Assembly (NCBI GenBank): GCA_002393575.1
Contig: DGSN01000047.1
Span: 15,496-77,630 of the forward strand
Direction: 5' to 3'
Origin: Prevotellaceae bacterium UBA4361
GTDB taxonomy: Bacteria > Bacteroidota > Bacteroidia > Bacteroidales > Bacteroidaceae
DNA: 62,135 bases
Within the stretch, counting starts at the first letter, position 1; each line of letters starts with the position of its first letter. Both the position numbers and the translations under genes were made by a program. The notes below the pieces were generated by a model that was not told the DNA's origin, made no database searches, and saw nothing but the letters and a program-made list of their open reading frames with translations. Shown here piece after piece: positions 51,501 to 60,677 of this stretch.

Positions 51501-51516
51501 ACCTCCTTCGGGAGGT
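51501..51516 (+). other. UUCG-tetraloop hairpin upstream of aldA
   Basis: ACCTCC-TTCG-GGAGGT forms a 6-bp stem with a UUCG loop, 64 nt before the aldA start. No T run follows, so it is more likely a leader element or RNA-end stabiliser than a terminator. Confidence 0.45.
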
Positions 51517-51579
51517 GTCAACCTTTAACTAAGACATCACCTAAGTAATATTATTATTAACCTTAAAAACAGTACATTC

Positions 51580-53016
51580 ATGAAGGAATTGAAAATGTAC
51601 ATCAACGGCAAGTTCGTTGAAAGCCGTTCTGGCGAATGGATTGACGTATTGAACCCAAGCACTGAAGAAGTGACAAGCCGCCAACCTGCTGGCACGGTGG
51701 AAGACGTGCAAGAAGCCGTGGATGCAGCCGAGAAAGCACAAAAGGCATGGGCAAAAGTGCCTGCTGCCGAGCGTGCTGTCTATCTTCACAAGATTGCCGA
51801 TGGCATCCGTGCCGAGTTCGACAAGTTCCAGGAAATCCTGGTGCGCGAACAAGGCAAAACCCAAGCATTGGCAGGCGTAGAAGTAGGCGTAACTGCCACC
51901 TACTTCGACTATATGGCAGAATTTGCTCGCCGCATCGAAGGCGAAGTGATTCAGAGCGACAATCGTGGCGAAACCATGATTCTCGTGAAGCGTCCTATCG
52001 GCGTAGCTGCAGGCATCCTCCCTTGGAACTTCCCATTCTTCCTCATCGCTCGCAAGGCAGCTGCAGCACTCATCACAGGCAATGCCATCGTACTGAAGCC
52101 ATCGCAGCTCACTCCTGAAAACTGCTGTGAACTCTGCAAGATTGTGGATGCCAGTGGTCTGCCAGCAGGCTTGTTCAACGTAGTTACAGGTCGTGGAAGT
52201 CTTGTCGGCAATGCTATGGCAAGCAATCCAAAGGTGGGCATCGTCAGCCTGACGGGTTCGGTGGAAGCAGGTGTGAAAATCATGGAAGCAGCTGCACCAA
52301 ACATCACGAAGGTCAGTCTCGAACTGGGTGGAAAGGCTCCTGCCATCGTTTGCGCAGACGCAGACCTCGAACTCGCTGCCCAAGCCATCCTCGAAAGTCG
52401 CATTGGCAACTCAGGACAGATTTGCAATAACGCTGAGCGCGTGTATGTTCACAAGAGCGTGAAGAAGGAATTCACCGACATCATCGTCAAGAAGTTCCAG
52501 GCTGTCAAAGTGGGCAACCCTGCCATCATGAAGGATGCCGACATGGGTCCTCTCGTAGAGAAGCGAGCACTCGAAAGCGTTACGAAGAAAGTGGAAAAGG
52601 CTGTTGCTCAGGGAGCCAAGGTGCTCTGTGGTGGCGCACCTATCGGAGGCAAGGGTTACTTCTATCCACCTACGGTTCTCGACAACTGCACTCAGGACAT
52701 GGACATCATTCACGAAGAGACCTTTGGTCCTGTCCTCCCTCTCGTTGAGTTCGACACCCTCGACCAAGTTATCGACTGGGCAAACGACTGCGAATACGGC
52801 TTGGCATCGTCAGTCTTCACCAAGGACATCGACACAGCCACTCGCGTTTGCCGTGAAATAGAATTTGGTGAAACCTACATCAACCGTATGCACTTCGAAG
52901 CCATCCAGGGTTTCCATGCTGGCGTGAAGAAGAGCGGTATCGGTGGCGCCGACGGTAAGCACGGCATGGAAGAATACCTCAACACGAAGGTCATCTACAT
53001 GCAGAGCCATTATTAA
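51580..53016 (+). CDS. aldA: Lactaldehyde dehydrogenase
   Basis: A 478-residue NAD-dependent aldehyde dehydrogenase very close in sequence pattern to E. coli AldA (AEFARRIEGEVIQSDNRGE, GILPWNFPFFLIARK, FEAIQGFHAG, KKSGIGGADGKHGMEEYL). Catalytic Cys282 in NSGQICNNAER and Glu in LELGGKAP are present. AldA oxidises L-lactaldehyde, the product of RhaD or FucA, to lactate, so it complements the rha operon 27 kb away. It also accepts glycolaldehyde. No obvious -7 box lies in the 158-bp spacer after uxuB, so it may be co-transcribed with uxuAB. Confidence 0.93.
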   Translation: MKELKMYINGKFVESRSGEWIDVLNPSTEEVTSRQPAGTVEDVQEAVDAAEKAQKAWAKVPAAERAVYLHKIADGIRAEFDKFQEILVREQGKTQALAGVEVGVTATYFDYMAEFARRIEGEVIQSDNRGETMILVKRPIGVAAGILPWNFPFFLIARKAAAALITGNAIVLKPSQLTPENCCELCKIVDASGLPAGLFNVVTGRGSLVGNAMASNPKVGIVSLTGSVEAGVKIMEAAAPNITKVSLELGGKAPAIVCADADLELAAQAILESRIGNSGQICNNAERVYVHKSVKKEFTDIIVKKFQAVKVGNPAIMKDADMGPLVEKRALESVTKKVEKAVAQGAKVLCGGAPIGGKGYFYPPTVLDNCTQDMDIIHEETFGPVLPLVEFDTLDQVIDWANDCEYGLASSVFTKDIDTATRVCREIEFGETYINRMHFEAIQGFHAGVKKSGIGGADGKHGMEEYLNTKVIYMQSHY

Positions 53017-53122
53017 AATGAAGAATGAAGAATGAGGAATGAAGAATCACATAGAGTAAAATACATTCTTCGTTCAGAGTAAAGTTACTATTCTTCATTC
53101 TACATTCTTCATTCTACATTTA
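53016..53122. repeat. GAAGAAT heptamer hairpin after aldA
   Basis: Heptamer arms (53018-53046 and about 53090-53121) around a core with a duplicated AGAGTAAA. Same family as the elements at 16.5 and 30.4 kb. Confidence 0.7.
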
Positions 53123-53133
53123 TTCTCAATTAC

Positions 53134-53170
53134 AGGCGAGTACTTTTCCGAGTGCTCGCCTTTCTTTTTG
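53134..53170 (+). terminator. Terminator of aldA
   Basis: Eleven-bp stem AGGCGAGTACT/AGTGCTCGCCT with one G-U pair (53134-53144 with 53151-53161), followed by TTTCTTTTT. Confidence 0.8.
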
Positions 53171-53212
53171 ACATTTTTCTTCTAATTCTTTTGTCAAAAC
53201 TGAAATAATTCA

Positions 53213-53221
53213 TATTTTTGC
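53213..53221 (+). promoter_or_regulatory. -7 box TATTTTTGC (HTCS gene)
   Basis: Consensus -7 box 112 nt before the ATG at 53333, giving a structured leader. Confidence 0.6.
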
Positions 53222-53256
53222 AAATACAAATCGAAACTAACCCATATTAAAATACG

Positions 53257-53313
53257 TATAGAGCATTGTGGAAATGCGTGTCGCAGTGTCATTCAATGGC
53301 AAAATGCTCTATA
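53257..53313 (+). other. Stem-loop in the HTCS leader
   Basis: Perfect 11-bp stem TATAGAGCATT/AATGCTCTATA (53257-53267 with 53303-53313) closes a 35-nt loop, 20 nt before the start codon. It could affect translation of the regulator. Confidence 0.5.
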
Positions 53314-53332
53314 TGCTAAATACAAACGGTTC

Positions 53333-56300
53333 ATGAAAAGTATATGTAGAATTGTCGTTTTGTGGACGATGCTTCTCTTCGGCGTATGCCCCCAAAGCTT
53401 TGCACAAATCGACTTCAAATATCGCCATTTTACCATTGAAGACGGACTGCCAAACATGCACACCGTTGCCATCGTGCAAGACCCAACTGGATTCCTCTGG
53501 ATGGGTACTTACGACGGACTGGTGCGCTATGACGGCTATTCCTTCAAGGTGTTCAAGCACGAGAAAGTGGGCAATCGCCGTCTTCTCCTCCGCAACCGCA
53601 TCCGCAACCTCTACCTCAACCCCATCAACGGATTGCTCTTCATCCAGTTGCGAAACTACCAGTATTCCTGCTACGACACCAAGAACCGCTGTTTCATCGA
53701 CTTCACGGGAGGCATGAGCGACATGCGGGCACTTTACAGAGATATCGCCTTTCTCCCCGACGGTACCACATGGCTTCTCTCCAAGCTCGACAGCAGCATC
53801 GAAATCAAGTACGACAAAGGCAAAATCACCAGCCGACTCCATCAGCATGGTTCCGAAATGGTGCATGAAATCTACAAGAACTATGTGGATGAACGCTACC
53901 ATCCCGAGAAGTCGCTCATCGACCGCCAAGGCTACAAGTGGACCATGACGCAACTCGATGGTCTGCATGTGGAGGACACCAGCACAGGCGAAGTCATCCA
54001 CTACACACCCGACACCCCTGGCAGTCCTATCACCACCAACACCCTCTTCGCCATCTACGAAGACCGAGGTGGCAACATCTGGGTGTGCCAAGCCGACATG
54101 GGACTGGTCTGCATCACGATGGCATCACGCGACATCGTCCACCGTCTCATGACCAAAATGCCTGTCCCTGGTTACAAGAACTATGCACGAATGCTGAAGA
54201 AGGCGCAGGACGGCAACATCTACATTGGTAACCGCGAAAACCAGCTCTACACCGTTAACCCCACCACACTCGACATCACGGAAATTCCGAATCCCGTTCC
54301 TGACGACGACATCCTCTGCATTTGTTTCGACAAAGACGGAAACAAATGGATGGGCACACGCCGTCATGGTATCCTCATCAACGGCGTACCTCATCTGGGC
54401 TACCCCGACTATCCTAAAGCATTCACCCAAGAGCGCATCAACGACATCATGCGCGACTCCAAAGACCGCCTATGGATTGGTGCCGTGAACAGTGGCATCT
54501 ACATGGCTCAGCCCGATGCCAACGGTGAACTCCAGTTCCGACAAATGCTCAATTGCCCTGACATCCGCAACGAAGTGAACATCATTCGTCAACTCAAGGA
54601 CGGAACCATCTGTGTCGGTTTCGGACGCGGACTCGCCGTATTCAATCCCGAAGAACTCATTGCCGACACCACGAAGTACATCTTCTATTCTGCCGAAAAC
54701 AGCGCATTGGCATCCGAGGAAATTCGCGACATCCTTGAAGATCGCGATGGAAACGTATGGATTGCCACCGTCGGCGCAGGTGTGTTCAAAGCCACAGGCG
54801 ACAAGAAAAAACTCCACTTCAAGCAATACACCGCCCAAGACGGACTTGCCAACGACCTCACCTGTTCCCTTCAGCTCGACAAGAAAGGCAACCTCTGGAT
54901 TGGCACGGAATACGGCATTTCGCTCTACAACAAGAAAAGCGAGCAATTCACCAACCTCTTCCCTTGCACCGACCACCTCGGCAACCTCATTTCCGAAAAG
55001 GCTTCCACCCTTCTCGACGACGGACGACTGCTCTTCGGCACCGAGAACGGAATCATAGCCTTCGACCCCGACTCCGTGCAACTCAATGCCAACAAGAACT
55101 TCAACCTCACCTTCACCAACCTTTCGGTTAACGGAACCTCCTACGATGCCATGACGGAAGACAGCATCGTCAACCTCACAGAAACCATCAAGCTTCGTCA
55201 CACACAAAATTCCCTCACCTTCAATTTCAGCGACTTCGAATACGTCTATCCGAAGCGTACCAAATACTACTACAAACTGGAAGGACTCGATGCCAACTGG
55301 ACCATGACCGTGGGCAACGAAGCCGTCTATCGAGAATTGTCGCCAGGCAAATACACCTTCTTCGTGCGCACCCTCAATGCCGACGGCAGCGTCAGCGAGG
55401 AAATCGCCATGAAAGTGCAAATCCTCCAGCCGTGGTGGAACACTTGGTGGGCATGGTGCATCTACCTCCTTGCTATCGCAGGACTCTGCTGGGTTCTCTA
55501 TCGTCAAATGACCACCGTCTATCGACTCAAGAGCCGCGTCAGAGTGGAACGCAAACTGGCTGACTTCAAGTCGCGCTTCTTCATGAACATCAGCCATGAG
55601 TTCCGCACACCACTTACCCTCATCCGAGGTTCCGTGGAGAAACTCTCCAACCGCAACAACCTCGCCACCGACGTGCGGCAGACGGTCAACAACATGAACC
55701 ACAGTGTGGAACGTATGCTCCGACTCGTCAACCAACTCCTTGAGTACAACAAGATGCAGGAAGGCAAGCTCCACCTCGGCGTGCAGCAAACCGACATCAT
55801 CCAGTTTGTCAACCGTCTCTGCCCTGTGTTCTTCGACATGGCAGAGCGACGCAACATGAAGTTCCAAGTCGATACCTTTGCCGACTCCCACACCTTGCTT
55901 CTCGACCGCAGTGCAGCCGACAAAATCATCTACAATCTCCTTTCCAACGCCTTCAAATACACCCCCGACGGCGGCGAAGTCAGCATCAGCGTACAGCAAG
56001 ACAAGGAGAAGAAACAAGTGAAAATCGTCGTGGCTGACACGGGCGTAGGCATCTCCAAGGAAAAGCAGAAAGACCTCTTCTCCCGCTTCATGGACTCAGC
56101 CTTTGCCGCCGACAGCATCGGCATCGGACTCAACCTCACCAAAGAACTCGTAGCACTCCATCATGGCAGCATCGACTACTCAGAGAATCCGCAAGGCGGA
56201 AGCATCTTCACCGTCAACCTGCCCGATGAGAACATCTATGCCGACAACGAGATGGCACACGAAATCACGCCAAACAGTTCGCTCAATGCCAACGCACTCG

Positions 56301-57166
56301 CAACGCCTGACCAAACCAACAACCAATCCATGCTCACAGGCGAAAGTGCCAACATCGAAATCGACGCTGCCACCGTAGCGCCACTCAACGACAAGCGCAT
56401 CCTCATCATCGAGGACGACACCGACGTATGCCAGTTCCTCAAGGAAGAAATGGAACAGTATTTCAAGGTGCAGTTGCGTCACGACGGAGCCGCCGGACTC
56501 GAAGAAGCGCAGCAGAACGACTACGACCTCATCATCTGCGACGTGATGATGCCGAAGATGAACGGCTACGAAGTCGTTTCCCGACTCAAGTCAAAATTCG
56601 ACACCTGCCACATCCCAATCATCCTCCTCACCGCCCTCGGAGCAGAAGAAAACCAACTCAAGGGTATCACCACGGGAGCCGATGCCTACATCACCAAGCC
56701 GTTCAGTCCGCGTCTGCTCCTCGCACGGGTCATCCAGCTCATCGACCAGCGCAACAGGATTCGGGAGCGTTTCGCCTCAGAAACAACCACGAAGGAAACA
56801 CCAACCGCCACATCCATCTGCACCAATCCGCTCGACAAGAAATTCATGGAGAAATTCAACAAACTCCTCAACGAGCGACTCACCGACCCAGACCTCTCCC
56901 TCGACGAACTGGCTCGTGAACTCGCTGTTGGTCGCACAGTATTCTTCCGCAAGGTGAAAGGTGTGACAGGTTTCACACCGAACGAATACATCCGTGTGAT
57001 GCGTCTGAAGAAAGCCGCAGAGATGTTAGCAGAGGGCGAATACACCGTCAACGACACCGCCTACTCCGTTGGCTACAACGACCCTCTCTATTTCTCCCGC
57101 TGCTTCAAACAGCAATTCGGTGTCAGCCCTTCTGCCTATCTCAAAGGCGAACGCAGACAGGATTAA
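53333..57166 (+). CDS. Hybrid two-component system (HTCS) sensor-regulator
   Basis: A 1277-residue one-protein signalling system. Signal peptide (about 1-25), about 650 periplasmic residues of two-bladed propeller repeats (LWMGTYDGLVRYDG, LWIGAVNSGIY, VWIATVGAGVFK) and a Y_Y_Y domain, one membrane helix at about 702-724, histidine kinase (FFMNISHEFRTPLTLI, His755; ATPase NLLSNAFKYTPDGGEVSI), receiver (RILIIEDDTDVC; Asp1070 in IICDVMMPKMNG) and a C-terminal AraC DNA-binding domain (about 1180-1275). HTCS proteins bind oligosaccharides in the periplasm and switch on nearby polysaccharide-use genes. Neighbours (uxuAB, GH2) and the shared TGTACGATTTT motif suggest a pectin/RG-I signal. No susC/susD pair is adjacent, which is unusual. 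Confidence 0.95.
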   Translation: MKSICRIVVLWTMLLFGVCPQSFAQIDFKYRHFTIEDGLPNMHTVAIVQDPTGFLWMGTYDGLVRYDGYSFKVFKHEKVGNRRLLLRNRIRNLYLNPINGLLFIQLRNYQYSCYDTKNRCFIDFTGGMSDMRALYRDIAFLPDGTTWLLSKLDSSIEIKYDKGKITSRLHQHGSEMVHEIYKNYVDERYHPEKSLIDRQGYKWTMTQLDGLHVEDTSTGEVIHYTPDTPGSPITTNTLFAIYEDRGGNIWVCQADMGLVCITMASRDIVHRLMTKMPVPGYKNYARMLKKAQDGNIYIGNRENQLYTVNPTTLDITEIPNPVPDDDILCICFDKDGNKWMGTRRHGILINGVPHLGYPDYPKAFTQERINDIMRDSKDRLWIGAVNSGIYMAQPDANGELQFRQMLNCPDIRNEVNIIRQLKDGTICVGFGRGLAVFNPEELIADTTKYIFYSAENSALASEEIRDILEDRDGNVWIATVGAGVFKATGDKKKLHFKQYTAQDGLANDLTCSLQLDKKGNLWIGTEYGISLYNKKSEQFTNLFPCTDHLGNLISEKASTLLDDGRLLFGTENGIIAFDPDSVQLNANKNFNLTFTNLSVNGTSYDAMTEDSIVNLTETIKLRHTQNSLTFNFSDFEYVYPKRTKYYYKLEGLDANWTMTVGNEAVYRELSPGKYTFFVRTLNADGSVSEEIAMKVQILQPWWNTWWAWCIYLLAIAGLCWVLYRQMTTVYRLKSRVRVERKLADFKSRFFMNISHEFRTPLTLIRGSVEKLSNRNNLATDVRQTVNNMNHSVERMLRLVNQLLEYNKMQEGKLHLGVQQTDIIQFVNRLCPVFFDMAERRNMKFQVDTFADSHTLLLDRSAADKIIYNLLSNAFKYTPDGGEVSISVQQDKEKKQVKIVVADTGVGISKEKQKDLFSRFMDSAFAADSIGIGLNLTKELVALHHGSIDYSENPQGGSIFTVNLPDENIYADNEMAHEITPNSSLNANALATPDQTNNQSMLTGESANIEIDAATVAPLNDKRILIIEDDTDVCQFLKEEMEQYFKVQLRHDGAAGLEEAQQNDYDLIICDVMMPKMNGYEVVSRLKSKFDTCHIPIILLTALGAEENQLKGITTGADAYITKPFSPRLLLARVIQLIDQRNRIRERFASETTTKETPTATSICTNPLDKKFMEKFNKLLNERLTDPDLSLDELARELAVGRTVFFRKVKGVTGFTPNEYIRVMRLKKAAEMLAEGEYTVNDTAYSVGYNDPLYFSRCFKQQFGVSPSAYLKGERRQD

Positions 57167-57199
57167 CCAGATTCATTCCCCAACCACGGATTTATTTTT

Positions 57200-57433
57200 A
57201 AAACCACAGATGGCACAGATTTAACAGATATAATCATCCATGCGATATTCTTTAAAAGAATCTGTTTATCTGTGACATCTGTGGTGCAATAAAAACACAT
57301 CGCACTGACGTGCTGGATTTATCTGATTTTTCAGATTAACCTGATGAAACAATAATCATTTTAATCAGATGAATCAAGCACGAAGTGCGATGTCGTTTTA
57401 AAAGAATCTGTTAAATCCGAGTTATCTGCGGTT
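57200..57433. repeat. Palindromic repeats (CCACAGATGGCAC and ACATCGCAC families)
   Basis: Inverted pair of CCACAGATGGCACAGAT (57203-57219 with about 57269-57285, imperfect), then a second palindrome 57298-57320 with 57372-57393 around the same TCTGATTTTTC and AATAATCATTTTAATC centre as at 31.7 kb. It lies between convergent genes and may end both transcripts. There is no gene in 57167-57441. Confidence 0.8.
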
Positions 57434-57441
57434 GAAAACCA

Positions 57442-59844
57442 TCATTGTCTCATCTGCAGCGTCGTGCGGAGCGTCTTCATCCCGTCAGCCAACGTTTTGA
57501 GAACCACCTTTCCAGGTTGATGACCAGCACGGAGGATAACCAACGCCGAACCATTGTAGAGCCGACGGTGAGAATCGCAGTTCAGTTCGTGAGAGTTGTG
57601 GTCGCCACTCGACACAGCCACAATCTTTGCATCACCTTCCACCTCGAATGTCAGTTCCTGCTTTGCGTTCGCTACCCTTCTTCCCTTCTTATCCACAGCA
57701 ATGATGCGTACATGCTGCAAGTCGTTGTTGTCAGCCTTCCATTCAATTGGGTCAGGCACAGCAATCAGTTTCACAGCCTCACCCGTCGTTTCCACTCGGT
57801 GACGCGCCACTTCCTTTCCGTTCGTGCGAGCCACAGCCTCCACGTAACCAGGTTGATAATCTATGTCGTTGAAGCGAATCTGGTTACGCATCTTCGCACT
57901 CTGCTTGTCGTTCGTCTTCTTTGCCACCGACTTGCCGTTCACAAACAGCTCCACTTCGTCAGCATTCGTATAGACCACCATCTGCAATTTCGTGCCAGCA
58001 CGACGATTCCAATGGTCGCTCATGCCGTCGTTGCCCGTCTGCACGTCGTTCCACATGGCATCACCCTTTGAGTCAATCACAGCCAAATGACAAACAGGCT
58101 CGTCCGAGAAGAAACTCTTCACATAATAAGCCTTAGGCTTTGGCTCCAACGCAATGTCGAACACACCCTGTGCCCATCCCTTCGTTGGCCAACCCTGACT
58201 CTCGCCGAGGTAGTCAATGCTGCCCCAATAGCTCAAGCCAATCACCTTGTCCAAATCCATCGCAAAGTAATTCTCACCCATTGCCGACACACTCGCCTCG
58301 CTCTGATAGAAAATCATGTAAGGATACTTCTCACCGTCGCCAGGGAAGTACATATAGCGGTAGTTGTAGCTCTGGATGTCCGTAATCTTTGCCAAGTCGC
58401 ATGGGTCTTGGTCCGTATTCCAGTTGCGGAAACGTGGGTGCATAGCCACCGTCGTAAGGCGGCTTCCATCGAAACGCTTGATGAGTTCTCGCATCAGTCG
58501 ATACTGCGTCACGCCCCAGTCGTTGAATGGCAGACTTGCCTCCTGCTGCAATTCGTTTCCAAAACTCCAGAGGATGACACATGGATGATTGCGGTCGCGC
58601 TTCACCCATTCCTCCAAGTCGCTTTGCCAAATTTGGCTGAAATCCACACGTCCGCCCGTATGCTGACGAGTCCACTTGTCATAGAGTTCATCCACCACGA
58701 GGATGCCATAGCGGTCGCAAAGGTCGAGGAACGACTTGCTATAAGGATTGTGCGACGTGCGGATATGGTTGTAGCCAAACGCCTTCAGCAACTGAATGCG
58801 CTTCTCCTCAGCACGAGGATAAACAGCAGCACCAAGAGCGCCGAGCGTATGGTGATTGGCATTTCCCTTCAGCAACACCTTCTTGCCGTTGAGCTTCATG
58901 CCGAAAGCAGGCGAGAACTCCAGTGTGCGGATGCCGAATGCCTCTGTGTAGGAATCCACCGCATTGCCCTTTTCATCGAAAATCGTTACCTCTGCTGAAT
59001 AGAGATTTGGATGCTCGCAGTCCCAAAGCTGTGCATGAGGAATGTCGATGGCTTTCAATTGAAACTCCTCCGAATGTGTGCGTCGGTTGCGCTTGCAGTC
59101 GTCCTGTTGCTCAGCCACCACCTGTCCCTGCGGATTGCGCACCACCGTCTTCACCTTCACCACGTTCTGGCGCGTGTTGCAGTGGATAGCCACCTGAATG
59201 TTTACTTGTCGATTATCCTTCGTAGTGATGTAGAGCGGATGACGCTCCAAGTAGAGCTGCGTGTCCGACACGAGCAAATGCACATTGCGGAACAGACCGC
59301 CACCCGTGTACCAGCGCGAATTGCCTGGCTCCCTTGTGTCAGCCATCACAGCAATCACGTTCTCCTGTCCATACTTCAACTTCTGACTCACATCGATGCC
59401 GAAGCCCACATAGCCATAGTCCGTCTTGCCAATCTTCTCACCGTTGAGATATACATCGCCCACGTACATGATTCCCTCGAAGTCCAGCACCACGCGCTTA
59501 CCTTTCAGTTCGGCAGCAGGCGTGTAGTGCTTGCGGTACCATCCCTTCCCCATCTCCTTGAATCCGCGCGAACTCAGTCGGCTCTTGATGTTCGCTGCAG
59601 CATCCGTATTGTCAGGACGCTCGCTTGGGTCAGGTTCCACCCACGGCTGCTCAATCTGGAAATCGTGAGGAAGGTCGAGCAATCGCCACTGACTATCATC
59701 GAAGCCCTCAGCCTCCGCATTCTTCACGTCGCCCAGATGGAACCGCCATCCATCGTTGAAGTTAATCACATCGCCTGCCATCACACAGACCGACAGGCAT
59801 AAACCCATAGCCACAAAAGCCATCAATCGTTTCATCATAGTCAT
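57442..59844 (-). CDS. Secreted GH2 glycosidase (beta-galactosidase type)
   Basis: An 800-residue protein with signal peptide (about 1-23, CVMA-G). GH2 domains in order: N-terminal jelly roll (about 27-200, FNDGWRFHLGD, LDLPHDF), immunoglobulin-like domain, TIM barrel (about 315-600) with acid/base Glu in SFGNELQ (near 430) and nucleophile Glu in YQSEASVSA (near 517), then C-terminal domains. It most resembles beta-galactosidases/beta-glucuronidases of Bacteroidetes polysaccharide loci. Galactan side chains of RG-I would be a fitting substrate. Three in-frame ATGs (59844, 59838, 59835 region) are possible starts. Upstream: -7 box and TGTACGATTTT motif. Confidence 0.92.
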   Translation of the reverse strand: MTMMKRLMAFVAMGLCLSVCVMAGDVINFNDGWRFHLGDVKNAEAEGFDDSQWRLLDLPHDFQIEQPWVEPDPSERPDNTDAAANIKSRLSSRGFKEMGKGWYRKHYTPAAELKGKRVVLDFEGIMYVGDVYLNGEKIGKTDYGYVGFGIDVSQKLKYGQENVIAVMADTREPGNSRWYTGGGLFRNVHLLVSDTQLYLERHPLYITTKDNRQVNIQVAIHCNTRQNVVKVKTVVRNPQGQVVAEQQDDCKRNRRTHSEEFQLKAIDIPHAQLWDCEHPNLYSAEVTIFDEKGNAVDSYTEAFGIRTLEFSPAFGMKLNGKKVLLKGNANHHTLGALGAAVYPRAEEKRIQLLKAFGYNHIRTSHNPYSKSFLDLCDRYGILVVDELYDKWTRQHTGGRVDFSQIWQSDLEEWVKRDRNHPCVILWSFGNELQQEASLPFNDWGVTQYRLMRELIKRFDGSRLTTVAMHPRFRNWNTDQDPCDLAKITDIQSYNYRYMYFPGDGEKYPYMIFYQSEASVSAMGENYFAMDLDKVIGLSYWGSIDYLGESQGWPTKGWAQGVFDIALEPKPKAYYVKSFFSDEPVCHLAVIDSKGDAMWNDVQTGNDGMSDHWNRRAGTKLQMVVYTNADEVELFVNGKSVAKKTNDKQSAKMRNQIRFNDIDYQPGYVEAVARTNGKEVARHRVETTGEAVKLIAVPDPIEWKADNNDLQHVRIIAVDKKGRRVANAKQELTFEVEGDAKIVAVSSGDHNSHELNCDSHRRLYNGSALVILRAGHQPGKVVLKTLADGMKTLRTTLQMRQ

Positions 59845-59873
59845 ATATTATAGTTTTGTTAAATTTACTGCTT

Positions 59874-59882
59874 GCAAATTTA
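59874..59882 (-). promoter_or_regulatory. -7 box TAAATTTGC (GH2 gene, minus strand)
   Basis: Consensus -7 box 30 nt upstream of the ATG at 59844. Confidence 0.6.
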
Positions 59883-59907
59883 ACAAAAAATTCCACCTTC
59901 CACCAAC

Positions 59908-59938
59908 AAAACGATACACAAAACATGAAAATCGTACA
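59908..59938 (-). promoter_or_regulatory. Direct-repeat operator TGTACGATTTT/TGTATCGTTTT upstream of GH2
   Basis: On the minus strand TGTACGATTTT (59938-59928) is followed 20 bp later by TGTATCGTTTT (59918-59908), the latter 26 bp before the -7 box. Same spacing class and same distance to the promoter as at uxuA. Confidence 0.6.
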
Positions 59939-60026
59939 ACATGTGTATGTGATGCGTCAACAAATTCACACAAATGACAAAAACAAAACCAAACGATTCA
60001 TGACACGTACCGATGAATTCAAGCCA

Positions 60027-60656
60027 CTATTTCAAGCCAATCTTGTAGCCGAAAGTGAACTGGAAGACACTGTTTTCAACTTGATAGCCTTTGAAAACAT
60101 GCGTCAAGCCCAAGTTGTAGCGACAATCGAGAACAGCACGACCAAAATACAGGCCAAAGCCCATCGGAATGGATAAATCGAAGGCATTCGTCTGAATACC
60201 TATCCTTGAGAAGTTACCACTCAGTTTTTCATTCCCAGGAATATCATATTTGTCCCGAATCATGAACCCAGGCTGCAAACCAAGTTTCAAAGCCAGATTC
60301 TTGGTGACATAAAAATTTGCCATCACAGGAAGATTGATGTAATCCGTCTTGAACGTCACATCGCGAACATAGACCATAGGTGAAACTACACCCGTATGTA
60401 CCTTAGAACCCTGCATAGAATACAAGGCAGCCACCGATGCGCCAAGCCAACGAGTGAACTGATACTCCAATTCAGCACCAACTACCAGCCCCGCACGTAA
60501 TACGGAGTTTTCGCCTTTGTCAAGGAATTCATCACCCCTATAATTAGCCAAATTCAGTCCCACCTTGGGCTGAATGGTGAGCGAACCAACTTCATGCTGC
60601 GCAAAGCTCGTGATGAAACTCACCAAAAAGAGAACTGAGAAAAATAATCGTTTCAT
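60027..60656 (-). CDS. Outer-membrane beta-barrel protein (porin-like)
   Basis: A 209-residue protein with signal peptide (about 1-19, SFAQ). The mature part consists of alternating amphipathic strands (LTIQPKVGLNLANYRG, LRAGLVVGAELEYQF, FDLSIPMGFGLYFGRAVLD) and ends VFQFTFGYKIGLK, typical of the small PorT/OmpW-like outer_membrane_beta-barrel family of Bacteroidetes. Probably eight strands. Function unknown. -7 box at 60678-60685. Confidence 0.85.
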   Translation of the reverse strand: MKRLFFSVLFLVSFITSFAQHEVGSLTIQPKVGLNLANYRGDEFLDKGENSVLRAGLVVGAELEYQFTRWLGASVAALYSMQGSKVHTGVVSPMVYVRDVTFKTDYINLPVMANFYVTKNLALKLGLQPGFMIRDKYDIPGNEKLSGNFSRIGIQTNAFDLSIPMGFGLYFGRAVLDCRYNLGLTHVFKGYQVENSVFQFTFGYKIGLK

Positions 60657-60677
60657 TGTCGTGATTGTTTATAAGAA

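Noticed and set aside
54470..56017. A 515-codon minus-strand open frame inside the HTCS gene
   Set aside because: It is antisense to conserved kinase and propeller coding sequence; its Val/Glu/Gly-rich product has no domain. It reflects codon bias.
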